Positions 35,482 to 45,729 are shown, counted from the stretch's first letter. The stretch: DNA of 64,000 nt from Cheiracanthium punctorium (GCA_038373885.1 JAWZYV010014418.1:62001-126000); one strand, 5' to 3'. The notes: generated by a model not told the origin, from the sequence alone. Made by a program: numbers and translations.

Positions 35482-35921
35482 AGAGTTACCTGATGCGATT
35501 GAATGCGATGCCCGATCAAAGTATTGTTTTCTGTTCCTGAAAAATGTTATACGTAAACACCGTGATGGGTTTTCGCCATGCGAGACTTTTATAGGAACGG
35601 AAAAAGATCATGGATTATTTTGATTTCCTTAACCAGATTTAAGGGGTTTTTTCGGAGGGGGGGGGGTTTAAATGATCAGCTGTAATTTTGGAACTACTTA
35701 CAAGCCGCACCCAGTTATTGGCCGCATTTTTGTTTCCGACGAAGAAAAATATAGTTTAACGCCGCGGCGTTATTACCGGAAAATACAGTACATAGATTTG
35801 TTGTAATACTATAACCCTATAGTACTGCTGAAGTGCCGCCGTTAGAAAGTGTTGTTATTTCAAAATTGACACAACAATGGAACCATCGCCCGACTTGGCG
35901 CGAAATACTGCGTGCCAAATC

Positions 35922-36937
35922 AGTGGCGGCCCGTGGTCAAAACTGTTAGTGCAGCCGGAAGCATATGAGCCCCCCCCCCCTTTCCTCCGGACAGGATTGG
36001 AAAATCTTTGTTACTGAATTCGAAAGCTGGCGGATTAAGTTCTCGCCGAGGAAAAAAAAAAAAAAAAGAAATCACTTAAAATATGTAAGAGATCCTATTT
36101 TACTTCCATAAAATGGACATAAATTGCATTAATCCGTGTCTGATTCGAAGTTTCCTGAGATTTTTCTTTTGTAATGATAACTTGAGAATAAAAAAAAAAA
36201 AAAGAAAACTTACTTATTTTTTATAAGTCAAATCAATCCTCCTTTCTTTTAAACATGCGAATCGGTCAGTGATGTCCCCATAAAAAGGCGTTGTTTTAAT
36301 TCAGATATCAATAATTTTAAAAGCTCTTTAAAATTTCCCATGTTTAACGAATATTCTCGCTCGCCATGTCCTCTAAATGCCAGTTCTTGCTTACTTAAAA
36401 ACAATACTGCTTTGATGGGTAATTGTCCATTCATAAGCGTCTATTCAATCTTACCTTCTTGATAAATTCAGCAATATAAAGTCGAGAGTTTTCCGAACAT
36501 ATATTCTCCTTACCCCCTCCCTCACTTCTCGTGCGAGCCAATCAGTTAGTCGAGTTCTCAAATTCAGCCGCCGTTAGAAAATCGTTCATCGGCTGTATCA
36601 GCTGCATACTCCCTTTGCCGGAGAGGCTGCTTACGTAGTCGTTGTCATGGCAACGGTGCTGCCAATTTTCATTTCAGCGCTCTGGGCTGTACCAAAGATT
36701 TTCCCAATTGAATTGCGGGAAGATTAAAGTGCTTTTTTTTTTCTGAATGAGCGATCCGGCCACAATACGTTTTTTTTTTTGTTTGGTTTTTTTCGGAGAT
36801 TTTTTTAATTTACCGTAGGAATTCCATAATTCTAACCTCAATTTAGGAAAATTAGTAGAATAAATTATTTTAAAGTATGTGCTGATAATTTCAAGTTCAG
36901 CCCGGCTGTACTTGCTGTATCCCACGAGCCGCCACTG
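35922..36937 (-). mobile_element. hAT element, 1,016 bp
   Basis: The ends are CAGTGGCGGCCCGTGG and, inverted, CAGTGGCGGCTCGTGG (15/16). Perfect 8-bp duplications TGCCAAAT lie at 35914-35921 and 36938-36945. The paralogous unit at 26714-26991 has a single TGCCAAAT at the same place. The minus strand carries a transposase fragment (36249-36434). The element is too short to be autonomous. Confidence 0.95.
36249..36434 (-). pseudogene. hAT transposase fragment
   Basis: The frame contains LFLSKQELAFRGHGEREYSL followed by MGNFKELLKLLI. This corresponds to the LAFRGHxE...NxGNFxELL motif of ZMYM/TTF-type hAT transposases, a stretch early in the RNase-H-like catalytic region. Neither the N-terminal zinc finger nor the C-terminal dimerisation domain is present. 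Its location inside a hAT element with matching TIRs and an 8-bp duplication agrees with the assignment. Confidence 0.8.
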
Positions 36938-37137
36938 TGCCAAATTACTTCTCTAATTTTTTATGGTGCATTAGCATACTACACAAAAAATTTAACATTC
37001 GCACAAACAACTCCATACGAACTTTAACTGTGCCGCATTTCACGGTCATCCGTTCGAGCAGTGCGCTGCAAAAGGGACAGAAAGGTTTTTCTGAGCGTAT
37101 TTATATATACATAGATATCACAAACTTTTCAAATCTT

Positions 37138-37163
37138 TAAAAAAAAAAAAAAAAAAAAAAAAA
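37138..37163 (+). repeat. Poly(A) tract
   Basis: A run of 26 A bases immediately after the end of tandem unit 2 (CTTTAAA...). It could be a retroelement tail, and it raises the possibility that the tandem unit itself derives from a retroposed sequence. Confidence 0.75.
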
Positions 37164-37367
37164 GATGGTCAAGTTATTCTATGAAAAAGCAGTCAATCAA
37201 ATGTTTTAAATACACTATGATTAATTTATATAGCTTTAATTCGTATGTTGCCAATATTCAACACTGTGACAAAAAGCGTTTAACTCACTTTTTTGAGCTA
37301 TTTCTACATGCGTGCCCAGAGCACGTGCACCAAGTGTCCATGAGAAAATCAGGGCCTGATTACTTAA

Positions 37368-37654
37368 CCCATTCGTGCCTGGATATTTTTGCGACTTTCT
37401 TCGATTTTTGCTAACAGCAATTGATTGCCAGCAGTAATTGATAAATTTCTGATGTCAACTTTTTGAACAAGGGATGATTTCATTTAAAATCATTGTGTAT
37501 AAAAATTGAAATGTCAACATCCTACTTGGCCATATTAAAATATTTTGTGGAATTGAGGTTCAATACTCGCGAATAAAGGCTAGGAAAAATAAATAACGTT
37601 TTCGACTGATAGCGAAAATGCCGTCCCAAAAAAGGGACGCTAGGCATAAATGGG
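37368..37654. mobile_element. piggyBac-like MITE, 287 bp
   Basis: The ends are CCCATTCGTGCCTGG and TAGGCATAAATGGG, imperfect inverted repeats, flanked on both sides by TTAA (37364-37367 and 37655-37658). TTAA duplication with CCC-starting ends is characteristic of piggyBac-type elements. There is no transposase inside. Confidence 0.8.
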
Positions 37655-37959
37655 TTAATATTTTCCAGGAGTGAACGCGAAGATGGTATTGTGCCGCGGG
37701 CATCAGTTGTGCTTGCTATAACACTGGCATCATTGTCGTAAATAGGCATGTACCATCGGAAGGGGAGGGCAAAATATTTCACTGTAGAAAATATTTTCAA
37801 ATAGATGATACCTGACTTTACTTGAATTTTTTGAGGGGGCAATTGCTCCTCCCGTGCCCATAGTAATTTACGCCCATGACTGCCATCTAAGTTATTCGGG
37901 AAGGAAGTTTGAGCAAATAGTTAAGACAAATTGAATACAGAAACGTAGGGTATCCCAAA

Positions 37960-38902
37960 AACACTGACCTAGACTTTTATTCCTTAACTATTGATAATAG
38001 ACATTTATAATAAATTACAAAGTTGCGTAAAAAAAAAAAAAGATACAGAATTTTGTGCTATGGATTAAACTTTTTAGCAGATTAAATATAAATAAAAACA
38101 AAGTTAAAATTTTTATACGGACCCCGTACGAAAAAAATTCCAGTTAGTAAAATATGCCCCACACATTTATTAGGTGATGTACAAAGTTCAGCCTTTCATC
38201 ATGAAAAGGCTCAGAGATATTTTCAAACAAAGTTGGTGACGGGCTATACAATATTAATAGCGAAAGTATGTATTTATGCAAACATTGTTTTCTTTTGTAA
38301 TTTGCATATGGTCCCTGAAATGTCATCATCTGACTTGTTTTTTTTTTCATTCGAGGACCACTGAAAAGTGGTTTAGATAGCCCATGTGTAGCGCTGCCAT
38401 GACAACACCGCACAACAACAACGCATACGCACAAAAGTGGTTTAAGCCATAGGATATATTTATTTTCATATCTACGACACTTTTCGACACGACACAGGCC
38501 AAAATTTTGTACCTGACCTAATTAATGTATGCAGGGACGTACCCAGAAAAAAATTTCGGAGGAGGTCTAAACGGTGAAAAAGGCAGAATTTTTCACAAAA
38601 ATACGTCATCATTCTTATTTTGTTAACAAAAACTGAAATGTCGGGGGGGGGGGTCCGGACCCCCTGGACCACCCCCCTGGGTACGTCCTTGAATGTATGG
38701 GACACATTCTACTAACTAGGATTTTATTTTTCAGTCGGCGGGGGGGGGTATGTAAAAATTTAAGCTTTGTATTTATTTAGATTTAATCTTCTGAAAATTT
38801 TAACCAGTATCGTAAAATTCTGTACTTTTTCTTACGTAACTTTGTAATTTATTTTATATGGGTATGATCAATATTTAAGGAATAAAAGTCTAGGTCAGTG
38901 TT
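37960..38902. mobile_element. Long-TIR non-autonomous DNA element
   Basis: The first ~90 bases (AACACTGACCTAGACTTTTA...) are repeated inverted at the right end (...AAAAGTCTAGGTCAGTGTT), including the inner words AAATTACAAAGTT and ACAGAATTTT. No transposase is encoded. A 160-bp hAT MITE is nested at 38532-38691. The superfamily is uncertain. The clean abutment of a SINE at 38905 suggests the right border is correct. Confidence 0.75.
38532..38691. mobile_element. hAT MITE, 160 bp, perfect 8-bp duplication
   Basis: The ends are CAGGGACGTACCCAG and CTGGGTACGTCCTTG, flanked by AATGTATG at 38524-38531 and 38692-38699. The inner part has a C/G-run next to the right end. Related, more decayed copies appear at about 56249-56351 and 58316-58445 (shared GCAGAATTTTTCACAAAAA- and ACAAAAATC-type words). 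Confidence 0.92.
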
Positions 38903-38904
38903 GC

Positions 38905-39178
38905 CCCCACTGTGGCTCAGTGGATAAGACACTCAAAATGGTAGACGACTGAAGTGTGAAGGTCCAGTGTTTTGGTTTATAAGCGCGGCTGTCGATCTAA
39001 CTCTCTGGAGTTTTGGTCGGTTTTCTTCAGATGTTACGTGAATGCGCGTTAGAACTCCTTAAAAAGTCCTCCGACCAAGGTATCCCCATCTTTGCGCAGA
39101 TAGCCCTCTCAGTAGCTTTGCCATAACACCAGCTCCCAATTAACGCTGTCTGATACTACTATAGGCCCACTATCGTTT
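38905..39178 (+). repeat. tRNA-derived SINE, copy A
   Basis: The tRNA-like head starts GCCCCCACTGTGGCTCAGTGG with a clear box A at 38915. Box B is worn (GGTCCAGTGTTTTGG). The body, from GCGGCTGTCGATCTAAC onward, matches the SINE at 58637-58865 through GGAGTTTTGGT, GTTACGTGAATGCGCGTTAG and GACCAAGGTATCCCC. This is a polymerase III-transcribed retroposon that would rely on LINE machinery. Confidence 0.85.
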
Positions 39179-39196
39179 AGAGGCCTCCCTTCCCGA

Positions 39197-39361
39197 CTGA
39201 GGCGTAGCTAGGGTTTTCAACGCTCGGAAACAACTGAGGATTTTTTGCCCTCTCCTATTTACTTAAGTGCAATGGAGAAGGTTTTATATACAATTTGGCG
39301 CCCCTTAGGTGCTGCGCCCGAGGAGGATTGCCCCTCTTTGCTACCTCTAGCTACGCCACTG
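39197..39361. mobile_element. hAT MITE of the GGCGTAGCTAGGG family, copy 1
   Basis: The left end is CTGAGGCGTAGCTAGGG and the right end, inverted, is CAGTGGCGTAGCTAGAGG. The internal block GCAATGGAGAAGGTTTTATA...GCGCCCCTTAGGTGCTGCGCCC is shared with the copy at 41013-45305, which was split by Tc1. This copy keeps an unbroken TCCTATTTACTTAAGTGCAA, showing the pre-insertion arrangement. Confidence 0.8.
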
Positions 39362-41012
39362 GTGTTTCGTTGAATGCTTCGGAACACCTGAAGGAGTACT
39401 CCGAACACAGGAACATTTTTAAGGTCTGTTACATTCTAATTCTAACCAAGTAACATTCGTAGACTGAGACGAGAGTACCTCCCCCCGAGGGTTCTCATTG
39501 GAGAACCGTAAGGGGAAGGAAAGTCTAAAAGCGATTTGCAGATCTTTGTCTCTCTAGTCTGTTGAATATTTATTCGGAACACATGCAGGACTATTCCGAA
39601 CATGGGAGCATTTTTAAGGTCTTTCATTCTAATTCCAAACAAGTTTCATACGTAGACTGAAGGGAGAGTACCTCACCGACAGTTCTCACTGGCAGAATCG
39701 TAAGAGGAAGGAACTCTAAAAGCGAGTTGTAGATCTTTGTGCGTTTGTGCACCGCTCAGTAATTATTCGGAATACCTTAAAAAGTATTCCGAATACCGGA
39801 ATATTGTTAAGCGGTCTGCTACAATCTAATTTCAACCAAGTCCCATTCGTAGACTGAGGCAAGAGCCTCCCCAACAGTTCTTACTGGGAGAACCGTAAGG
39901 GAAAGGACAGTCTAAAATCGAGATCTAAATCCTTGCCTGTGCAGTTGTGCATCGTTGAATAATTATTCCGAACACCTGAAGGAGTATTCCGAACACGGGA
40001 ACATTTTAAAGGTCCATTCTAATGCCAACAAAGTTCCAATCGTAGACTGAGGCAAGTGTACTTCCCCGACGGTGCACAACTGAGCAGGCAAGGATATATA
40101 ACTCGCTTTTAGACTCTCCTTTCCCTTACGGTTCTCTCAGTGAGTACTGTCGGCAGAGGCGGCCGACTGTAAGCAAGGTAAGTATCGCATCGGGGCGCCG
40201 TCTTCGAAGGAGCGCCATTTGGATGATGCGCACAGATCTAGAAGCATGAAAGGGGGTGTCTGTCTTACGTTTGCAGGGGGGGGGGCACCACGTACCCTAG
40301 GGCCGCTCCTGAGTGTCGGGAAGTACTTTCGCCTCGGTGTACCAATGGGACTTGGTTGGAATTAGAATATAACAGACAAAGTTCCGGTATTCGGAGTACT
40401 TCTTACGGTGTTCGGAATAATTCAACGCTGCACAACAACACAGACAAGGATCTAGAAATCTCACTTAGACTTCCTTCCTCTTACGGTTCTCCTCCCAGTG
40501 AGAACTGTCAGGGAGGTACTCTCCTCACCTCAGGCTACGATTGGGACTTTGTTGGTATTAAAATGTAGGAAGTCTAAAAGCGAGTTAGATTCTGGTCTGT
40601 GCAGTTGTACACCCTTGTATTATTCGGAATACCTTAAGAAGTATTCCGAATACTGGAATATTCTGAAGCGGTCTGTTATATTCTAATTCTAATCAAGTCC
40701 CATTGACCGAGGCGAGAGTACCTTCCAGACAGTTCTCACTGGGAAAATCGTAGGGGAAAAGAAAGTCTAAAAGTGAGTTGTGGATCCGTCTGTGTGTAGC
40801 TGTATTTCGTGGAATACTTATTTAGAACAGTTGAAGGAGTATTCCGAACACGGGAACATTTTTAAGGTCTGTTGCATTTCCAATACCAACCAAGTAATAT
40901 TCGCAGACCGAGGCGAGCGTACCTCCCTGACAGTTCTCACTGGGAGTACAGTAAGGGAAAGGAAAGTCTAAAAGCGAGTTACAGATCCCTGTCTCTGTGT
41001 AGCTGTATTCTG
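39362..41012. repeat. Array of ~200-bp repeats with palindromes, in both orientations
   Basis: The landmark GTAGACTGA recurs at 39459, 39652, 39849 and 40042 (periods 193, 197, 193), then in inverted form through about 40060-40565, then direct again near 40705 and 40911. Every unit repeats CTAATTCTAACCAAG, AGTTCTCACTGGGAGAACCG, TAAGGGAAAGGAAAGTCTAA and GAGTTGTAGATCTTTGTCTG. Each also carries a hairpin such as TATTCGGAATAC...GTATTCCGAATA (12-bp stem, 39775-39806). There is no ORF. It is bounded by two hAT MITEs and interrupted by a third (40154-40311). Confidence 0.88.
40154..40311. mobile_element. hAT MITE inside the ~200-bp repeat array
   Basis: The ends are CAGAGGCGGCC and, inverted, CAGGAGCGGCC. 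The flanks are ACTGTCGG (40146-40153) and AGTGTCGG (40312-40319), 7/8 identical. A G run lies near the right end. It interrupts an inverted unit of the array. Confidence 0.85.
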
Positions 41013-41443
41013 CAGAGGAGTAGGTAGGGTTTCGAACGCCCGGGACAACTAAAGATTTTGCGCCTTCTTCTACACTGCTCAAAACTATTAAAGGATATTG
41101 TAAGTTTTATATAAAATAAAGATATAAGCGAAATTTTTTTTTGCCGAAAATGGAAGAAGAGAATCACAGATGCAAATTTTTCTGATTTTCAAACTGTGGA
41201 GTATGCTAATTTTGAGTTCGACGTCAAAAACGTCACTTCAGCGGCAGCGAATGAAATTGGACTTTCAACTGAATAAAAGACAATGAAGACAAGGATGATC
41301 GGCATTCAGTGACTTCTTTGTTTCGATGAGTACGATGTCTCAGCGAAGTCATTTAACCGATTCAGATACTTGGGGAGTTGTCGGTAGGTTAGAAGGGGGT
41401 CAAACTCAAGCCGAAGTAGCGCAAGCCATTGGAGTGTCACATA

Positions 41444-42775
41444 GGGCCGTATTCACCAAACTGTGAGTAGCCCGCCATCATCCGAGAGTTGGGAAACCTG
41501 CATTGCCGGTTTGACTTTGAGACAACTCGGAAACTGTATTCACCAACTTATTTCCGTCCAGGGTTACTTGACTCTGGAGTTGTCTCAGCCAGCTTTGAAA
41601 GCTCGTCTGTGATTGGTCAGAGTAATGATTCCATGAAGGGGGTGAACTAGGTTTAATGTTCGGAAGATCGAATCCAGCTCCCACCACACACACTTCCTTC
41701 ATGATATTTAATTTGTTTTTATGCAAACTGCGCATTAAAATGTGAAAATTAATTAAAAAAAAATAGACTGATTAAACATTTAATACAAAATTACATCCAA
41801 TATTTTTTATAAATAAAATTTCATGTCTGTTATACTTTTTTCAAATTTAGGAATTTTCATATTTTTTAACACACAAAAATTAATTTATGCAGTTTTGATG
41901 TTTTTCTTTTTGAGATACTTTATATATTATACATAGAATATGTATGTGTTTAAAAAATTCTATGATACTGAAACATATTGTTTTTTTTCTCACATTTGTG
42001 TGAAAAATTGTTAATTCGCTATTCCCAAGTACAGTACACTACAATCAGACAAAAATGTTTAACCCCTCAACAACACTTTTTTTTTTCATCCTTTACACAT
42101 AAATGATTAATCTCTTCAATGTAAATATTTTTATCCCGCCTCTTCTTACAAAAAAAAAAAAAAAAAAGCGCGGGCGTAGTAGATCCACAGTGCTCTGGCC
42201 AAATCGCCCCTCATCTGTGGAACAATAGAGACAAGAAAATAAATAGGAAAGATCAGAATTTACTTACTTATTTTCAACACAAAAAATAATTAAGAATAAA
42301 AAAGCGTTCAAATCAGAAAAAAGAGGGAATGGAAAAGCAAACCAAGATAAGTCCGACAGATGGCGCCGTAGCCTTTGATGGATGCCGTAGCCTTTGATGG
42401 CTACGGCAAAAAAAGTACAGTCATTCTCGAGAGTTTTTGGAAACATTGTACAAAGATTTTTTATCACTTTTGGCGGCTTTTATAGCTTGATGGGTGGTTT
42501 TCACAGCAGTTTCCGTCTGTTAAAGCACAAAATATTCAAGTATTAGCAAATTTTTGGGATTTTCCAAGCCTATAAAAAACAACCCTGGTATCCGCCATTT
42601 ATAAACCCGAGTCAACTCTCCGATTTTGCGGGGTTAGAATCTGCACCTGGAGTCAGGGTCAATTCTTGGGGTAACCCCGGATTTTGGAGTTGTGAATACC
42701 ATTTTCTCACTAACCCTTGAAGTAGCTCGCTTTGCTGGGTTAACTCTAGGGTTTAAAGTTTGGTGAATACGGCCC
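41444..42775. mobile_element. PIF/Harbinger-like MITE nested in Tc1
   Basis: A perfect 19-bp inverted repeat GGGCCGTATTCACCAAACT marks both ends, flanked by ATA (41441-41443, 42776-42778). Removing the element restores the Tc1 HTH reading frame exactly. The 3-bp duplication and GGG start suggest PIF/Harbinger or a relative such as ISL2EU. There is no transposase in 1.33 kb. A 17-base direct repeat around GTAGCCTTTGATGG lies near 42367-42400. Confidence 0.88.
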
Positions 42776-42891
42776 ATAGTGTGATTTCCAGGATCTGGAA
42801 CCGGTTTTTGGCGACTGGAAGTGCAGGCCGAAGACCAGGGCAAGGTCGTAGATGGGCAACAACGCCTAATGAAGATCGTCATTTAGTGTTA

Positions 42892-44147
42892 TGGGGACAG
42901 CCTACTTTTAAAATGCCCAAAAAATCGATTTTGAGATTTTTATCTCATTAAATAGCTTACTTTATTCTAAAAAGATTGATACCAACCATTTTTCTGTATG
43001 ACATTTATTTGTTGAGATAAAAAGGAAAATGTAAACGCAAGTTGGGCAGCATGCTGTAGAAGCTGCAACTAAGGTTGACACTCAAAGCATAAAAGAGGGA
43101 CAATAGAAATGTACAGAATTTAATTTAGAAACTCGAAGAGCCAGAAAAATGCTCATCAGTTCTCAGTTTGAGGCAGTAAAAGAAAACGAAGGCATTGTGC
43201 ATGAAAGCGGAAAATTTTAAATCGAAATTTCATAAAGTGAAATAAAATCAAATTTTTATGTTGCAAAGTAAAAATAAATATATATATATATGGATATAAT
43301 TATTAAAATAACTTCAAAGCATGTACTTTACCAATATTAATGCCTTTATATCCTAAAAATGTATCTTTTGTTAAGGTATGTACATATATTTTCATATTTA
43401 CAATTGTCGAGCTTTTCTTTAGACTGATGTTTCTTAAGCCATATTAAAACATATTTTGGGTTAATCATATTAAGTACTCCGTAAAATTATTCTTAAATAG
43501 TAAATGTTTCATTAGAAAATGTTTTTAACTTTTAAAAATTAAAATTTATGTTCCAAAACAACAATTTGAACTTTAATTGGCGTTTTCTCAAAACACTGTT
43601 TTTCAAGTTTGCGCGCATGATATTTGAAAAACTATTTAAGATATCAACTTGAAATTTTTCTCAGGCATTTATTCTAATATAATGAACAAAATGAACTAAA
43701 ATGAAATGGTTGTGTTTCATAGAAAAAAAGTTATGATTGTAAAACTATCAAAATTTTTATGGTAATTTAAATTTTCAGATTAAATGATTTTTTTAAATTT
43801 AAATTATGAAAATAATTAAACCATTTTAGTTCAGATTGTTAATTTGAATGCCTTGTTTAATTTAGAAAAAAATTATGAGGTTCAAAGGAATTCTAATTGA
43901 GATATCTTGCGCGCAGTGGGAAAGTACCCTTGAATTTTTTTTTCCAATATTGTGTGGTAAAATAATATTTTTAAAATTATCACCTTTATAATAAACTAAA
44001 ATAATATTTTTAATCAATAGAGTAATGTCATAGTAGTTAACTGAAAAAAAAGTTATGTTTCTGCATGCATTCATTATTTTTTTAAAAATTATGAAAGTTG
44101 ATCTAAAATTTATACATTTTCCCATTCTTAAAAGTAGGCTGTCCCCT
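42892..44147. mobile_element. Second MITE nested in Tc1, GGGGACAGCCTACTTTTAA ends
   Basis: The inverted ends GGGGACAGCCTACTTTTAA are perfect for 19 bases. The flanks allow a TA (Tc1/mariner type) or TTA (PIF type) duplication. Removal restores the Tc1 frame at RHLVL-TARR. The 1.26-kb interior is AT-rich and non-coding, with a (TA)n run near 43278. Confidence 0.88.
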
Positions 44148-45445
44148 TAACAGCTCGGAGACACCGGAATATGAACGCTACTCTTCTCCAACAACACCTT
44201 CGCTCGGCTACTGGCACCACGCTTTCAACTCAGACTGCTCGAAACCGGCTCCATGGTGTAGGTCTGTATGCTCGCCGACCGATGGTATGTGTTAGACTAA
44301 CATCAAGGCATCGTCGCGACCGCAGGGAGTGGGCAACAGAGCATGTGAACTGGAGGAGAAATGAATGGAGCAATATTTTTTTTTTCTGACGAGTCCCGTT
44401 TTTCAGTTCATCCTGATAACAGGCGTATTTTCATCTGGAAGGACCGTGGCAGTAGGAATAATCCTGCGTTCGTGCACGAAAGTGTCAGCTTTGGCGGTGG
44501 GGGAGTGTTGGTGTATGGTGGCATCTCCAATGACGGGCGCACAGACCTCTACATCATTAGAGATGGACCTCTGAGTGGTCGCCGATATAGGGATGAGATC
44601 CTCAGACCTATCGTAGTCCCTTACGCTGCAGCAATCGGAGATGACTTCATTTTAATGGACGATAACTGCAGGCCACATCGTGCTAACCTGGTGGAAGATT
44701 TTCTTTTCGAGGAAGGAATCGTACGAATGGAATGGCCAGCGTGTTCTCCAGACATGAATCCAATAGGGCACGTTTGGGACGCTCTAGGAAGACGAGTTGC
44801 TGGCCGCCAACCACCCCCACAAACTCCCCAAGAACTGGAAAGAGCTCTTCTGGAAGAGTGGGACAGAATACCCCAACTCGTGCCTAATAGCCTCATTGAC
44901 TCCATGCCTCAAAGGTGTTCAATGTTGCTAGCCGTCCGTGGAAACCATACCTCCCCTACTGAAAAATGATTTCCTTTGAAGAAAACACCTTTTATTATTC
45001 TTTTTTTCTCATATGCACAAAATGTGTTTTTTTCCTTTTCTACACAAATGCGCAATAAAATGCATTTTTTTTTCTGCCAAACATGTGTAATTTATTCTCG
45101 TATAACCTACTACGTCTGTCGACCATATATCAATATGCTAAAAAGTTTCCCAGCCACAAGACCCACCAAAACCGCGATATTCTTTAATTGTTTTGAGCAG
45201 TGTATTTACCAAATGCAATGGAGGTTTTACATACAATTTGTCGCCCCTTAGGTGCTGCGCCCGGGGAGAGACACTCCTCCTTGCCCCCCTCTAGCTACGC
45301 CACGGATCCCCGAAGTTATTTTTAATCAAAAATGCACTGTATTTGTGGGCATGCTTATGAAGAAAAGAAAATGCAATAACTATAAAAGGCAGGGTTTTTA
45401 AGTTTTTTTCTCTCTCTCAAACATGAATTTTTACGTCAGAATAGT

Positions 45446-45708
45446 ATATCGGCGTTGCCAAACGAATATCTTCTATGTGCTCTTTAAATATTTTGACATT
45501 TTGACTTTTGTGACTAGTTTACTAAACAAATTTTCTCATGGAAAGATTGCTGCGTGACTCTAAGCATTATACGTTGAACTATGGTCACTATAAATAATAA
45601 ACTATGTGCATCAGCCAGAATATTGTCAAATAATAACGGCTAATAAAAACTAGTAATAATAAATAAACTTTTTGCACGTAGCAGATATTGGTTTGGCAAC
45701 GACGATAT
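45446..45708. mobile_element. MITE with CGTTGCCAAAC ends
   Basis: The left end, ATATCGGCGTTGCCAAACGA followed by ATATCT, is mirrored at the right end as AGATATTGGTTTGGCAACGA followed by CGATAT, an inverted repeat of about 33 bases with few mismatches. TA flanks are possible but are obscured by a (TA)n run on the right. There is no ORF. Confidence 0.75.
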
Positions 45709-45729
45709 ATATATATATATATATATATA
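45706..45729. repeat. (TA)n microsatellite
   Basis: Alternating AT bases directly at the right border of the MITE ending at 45708, perhaps expanded from its TA target. Confidence 0.85.

Larger units (their letters stand above)
26992..35788 (-). mobile_element. Pogo-family DNA transposon, split by a gypsy element
   Basis: The left end reads CCGTATTTTCCTGTAATAAC and the right end, reverse-complemented, CTGTATTTTCCGGTAATAAC. These inverted ends are flanked by TA (26990-26991 and 35789-35790), the target duplication of the Tc1/mariner/pogo group. The minus strand carries a broken BrkDBD-CENPB-DDE transposase. The interior is interrupted by the 6.6-kb gypsy element, so the original element was about 2.15 kb. 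The sequence TATATATACATAGAT at the end of unit 2 (about 37101-37115) is the matching empty site and confirms both ends. Subterminal TTTAACGCCGC words repeat near both ends. Confidence 0.9.
35791..37115 (+). repeat. Tandem unit 2 (~280 bp), interrupted by a hAT element
   Basis: It starts near CATAGATTTGTTGTAATACTA and ends at TTTATATATACATAGAT. Apart from the hAT insertion it matches unit 1 at 26714-26991 closely (for example CGCCCGACTTGGCGCGAAATAC and CATTAGCATACTACACAAAAA). The uninterrupted TATATACATAGAT at its end is the empty site for the pogo insertion at the end of unit 1. Confidence 0.85.
41326..44969 (+). pseudogene. Tc1-like transposase, interrupted and frameshifted
   Basis: Starting at the ATG at 41326, the first exon-like piece encodes the paired-type HTH (GRLEGGQTQAEVAQAIGVS), broken by a MITE at 41444. 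The next piece (42776-42891, ISRIWNRFLATGSAGRRPGQ) carries the second HTH and GRPR-like hinge, and is broken by a second MITE. The remainder (44148-44969) encodes the catalytic domain. A long T run at about 44371-44384 shifts the frame just before SDESRFSVHPDN, which holds the first Asp. LMDDNCRPHRAN supplies the second Asp. The third residue is Gly instead of Glu in SPDMNPIGHVWD, at the correct DD34 spacing. The copy is dead from the insertions, the frameshift and the lost catalytic Glu. Confidence 0.92.
41073..45202 (+). mobile_element. Tc1-like transposon copy 1, with two nested MITEs
   Basis: The inverted ends CACTGCTCAAAACTATTAAA and CAATTGTTTTGAGCAGTG are flanked by TA (41071-41072, 45203-45204). 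Subtracting the two nested insertions leaves about 1.54 kb, normal for Tc1. Transposase fragments run on the plus strand in order from 41326 to 44969. A second copy of the same family is at 58469-59830. Confidence 0.93.
41013..45305. mobile_element. hAT MITE copy 2, split by Tc1 element
   Basis: The left part (41013-41070, CAGAGGAGTAGGTAGGG...) and right part (45205-45305, ...CTCTAGCTACGCCACGG) together match the 165-bp MITE at 39197-39361. The split lies at TA, inside the sequence corresponding to CTCCTATTTAC of copy 1. This gives a paralogous empty site for the Tc1 insertion. Confidence 0.82.
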
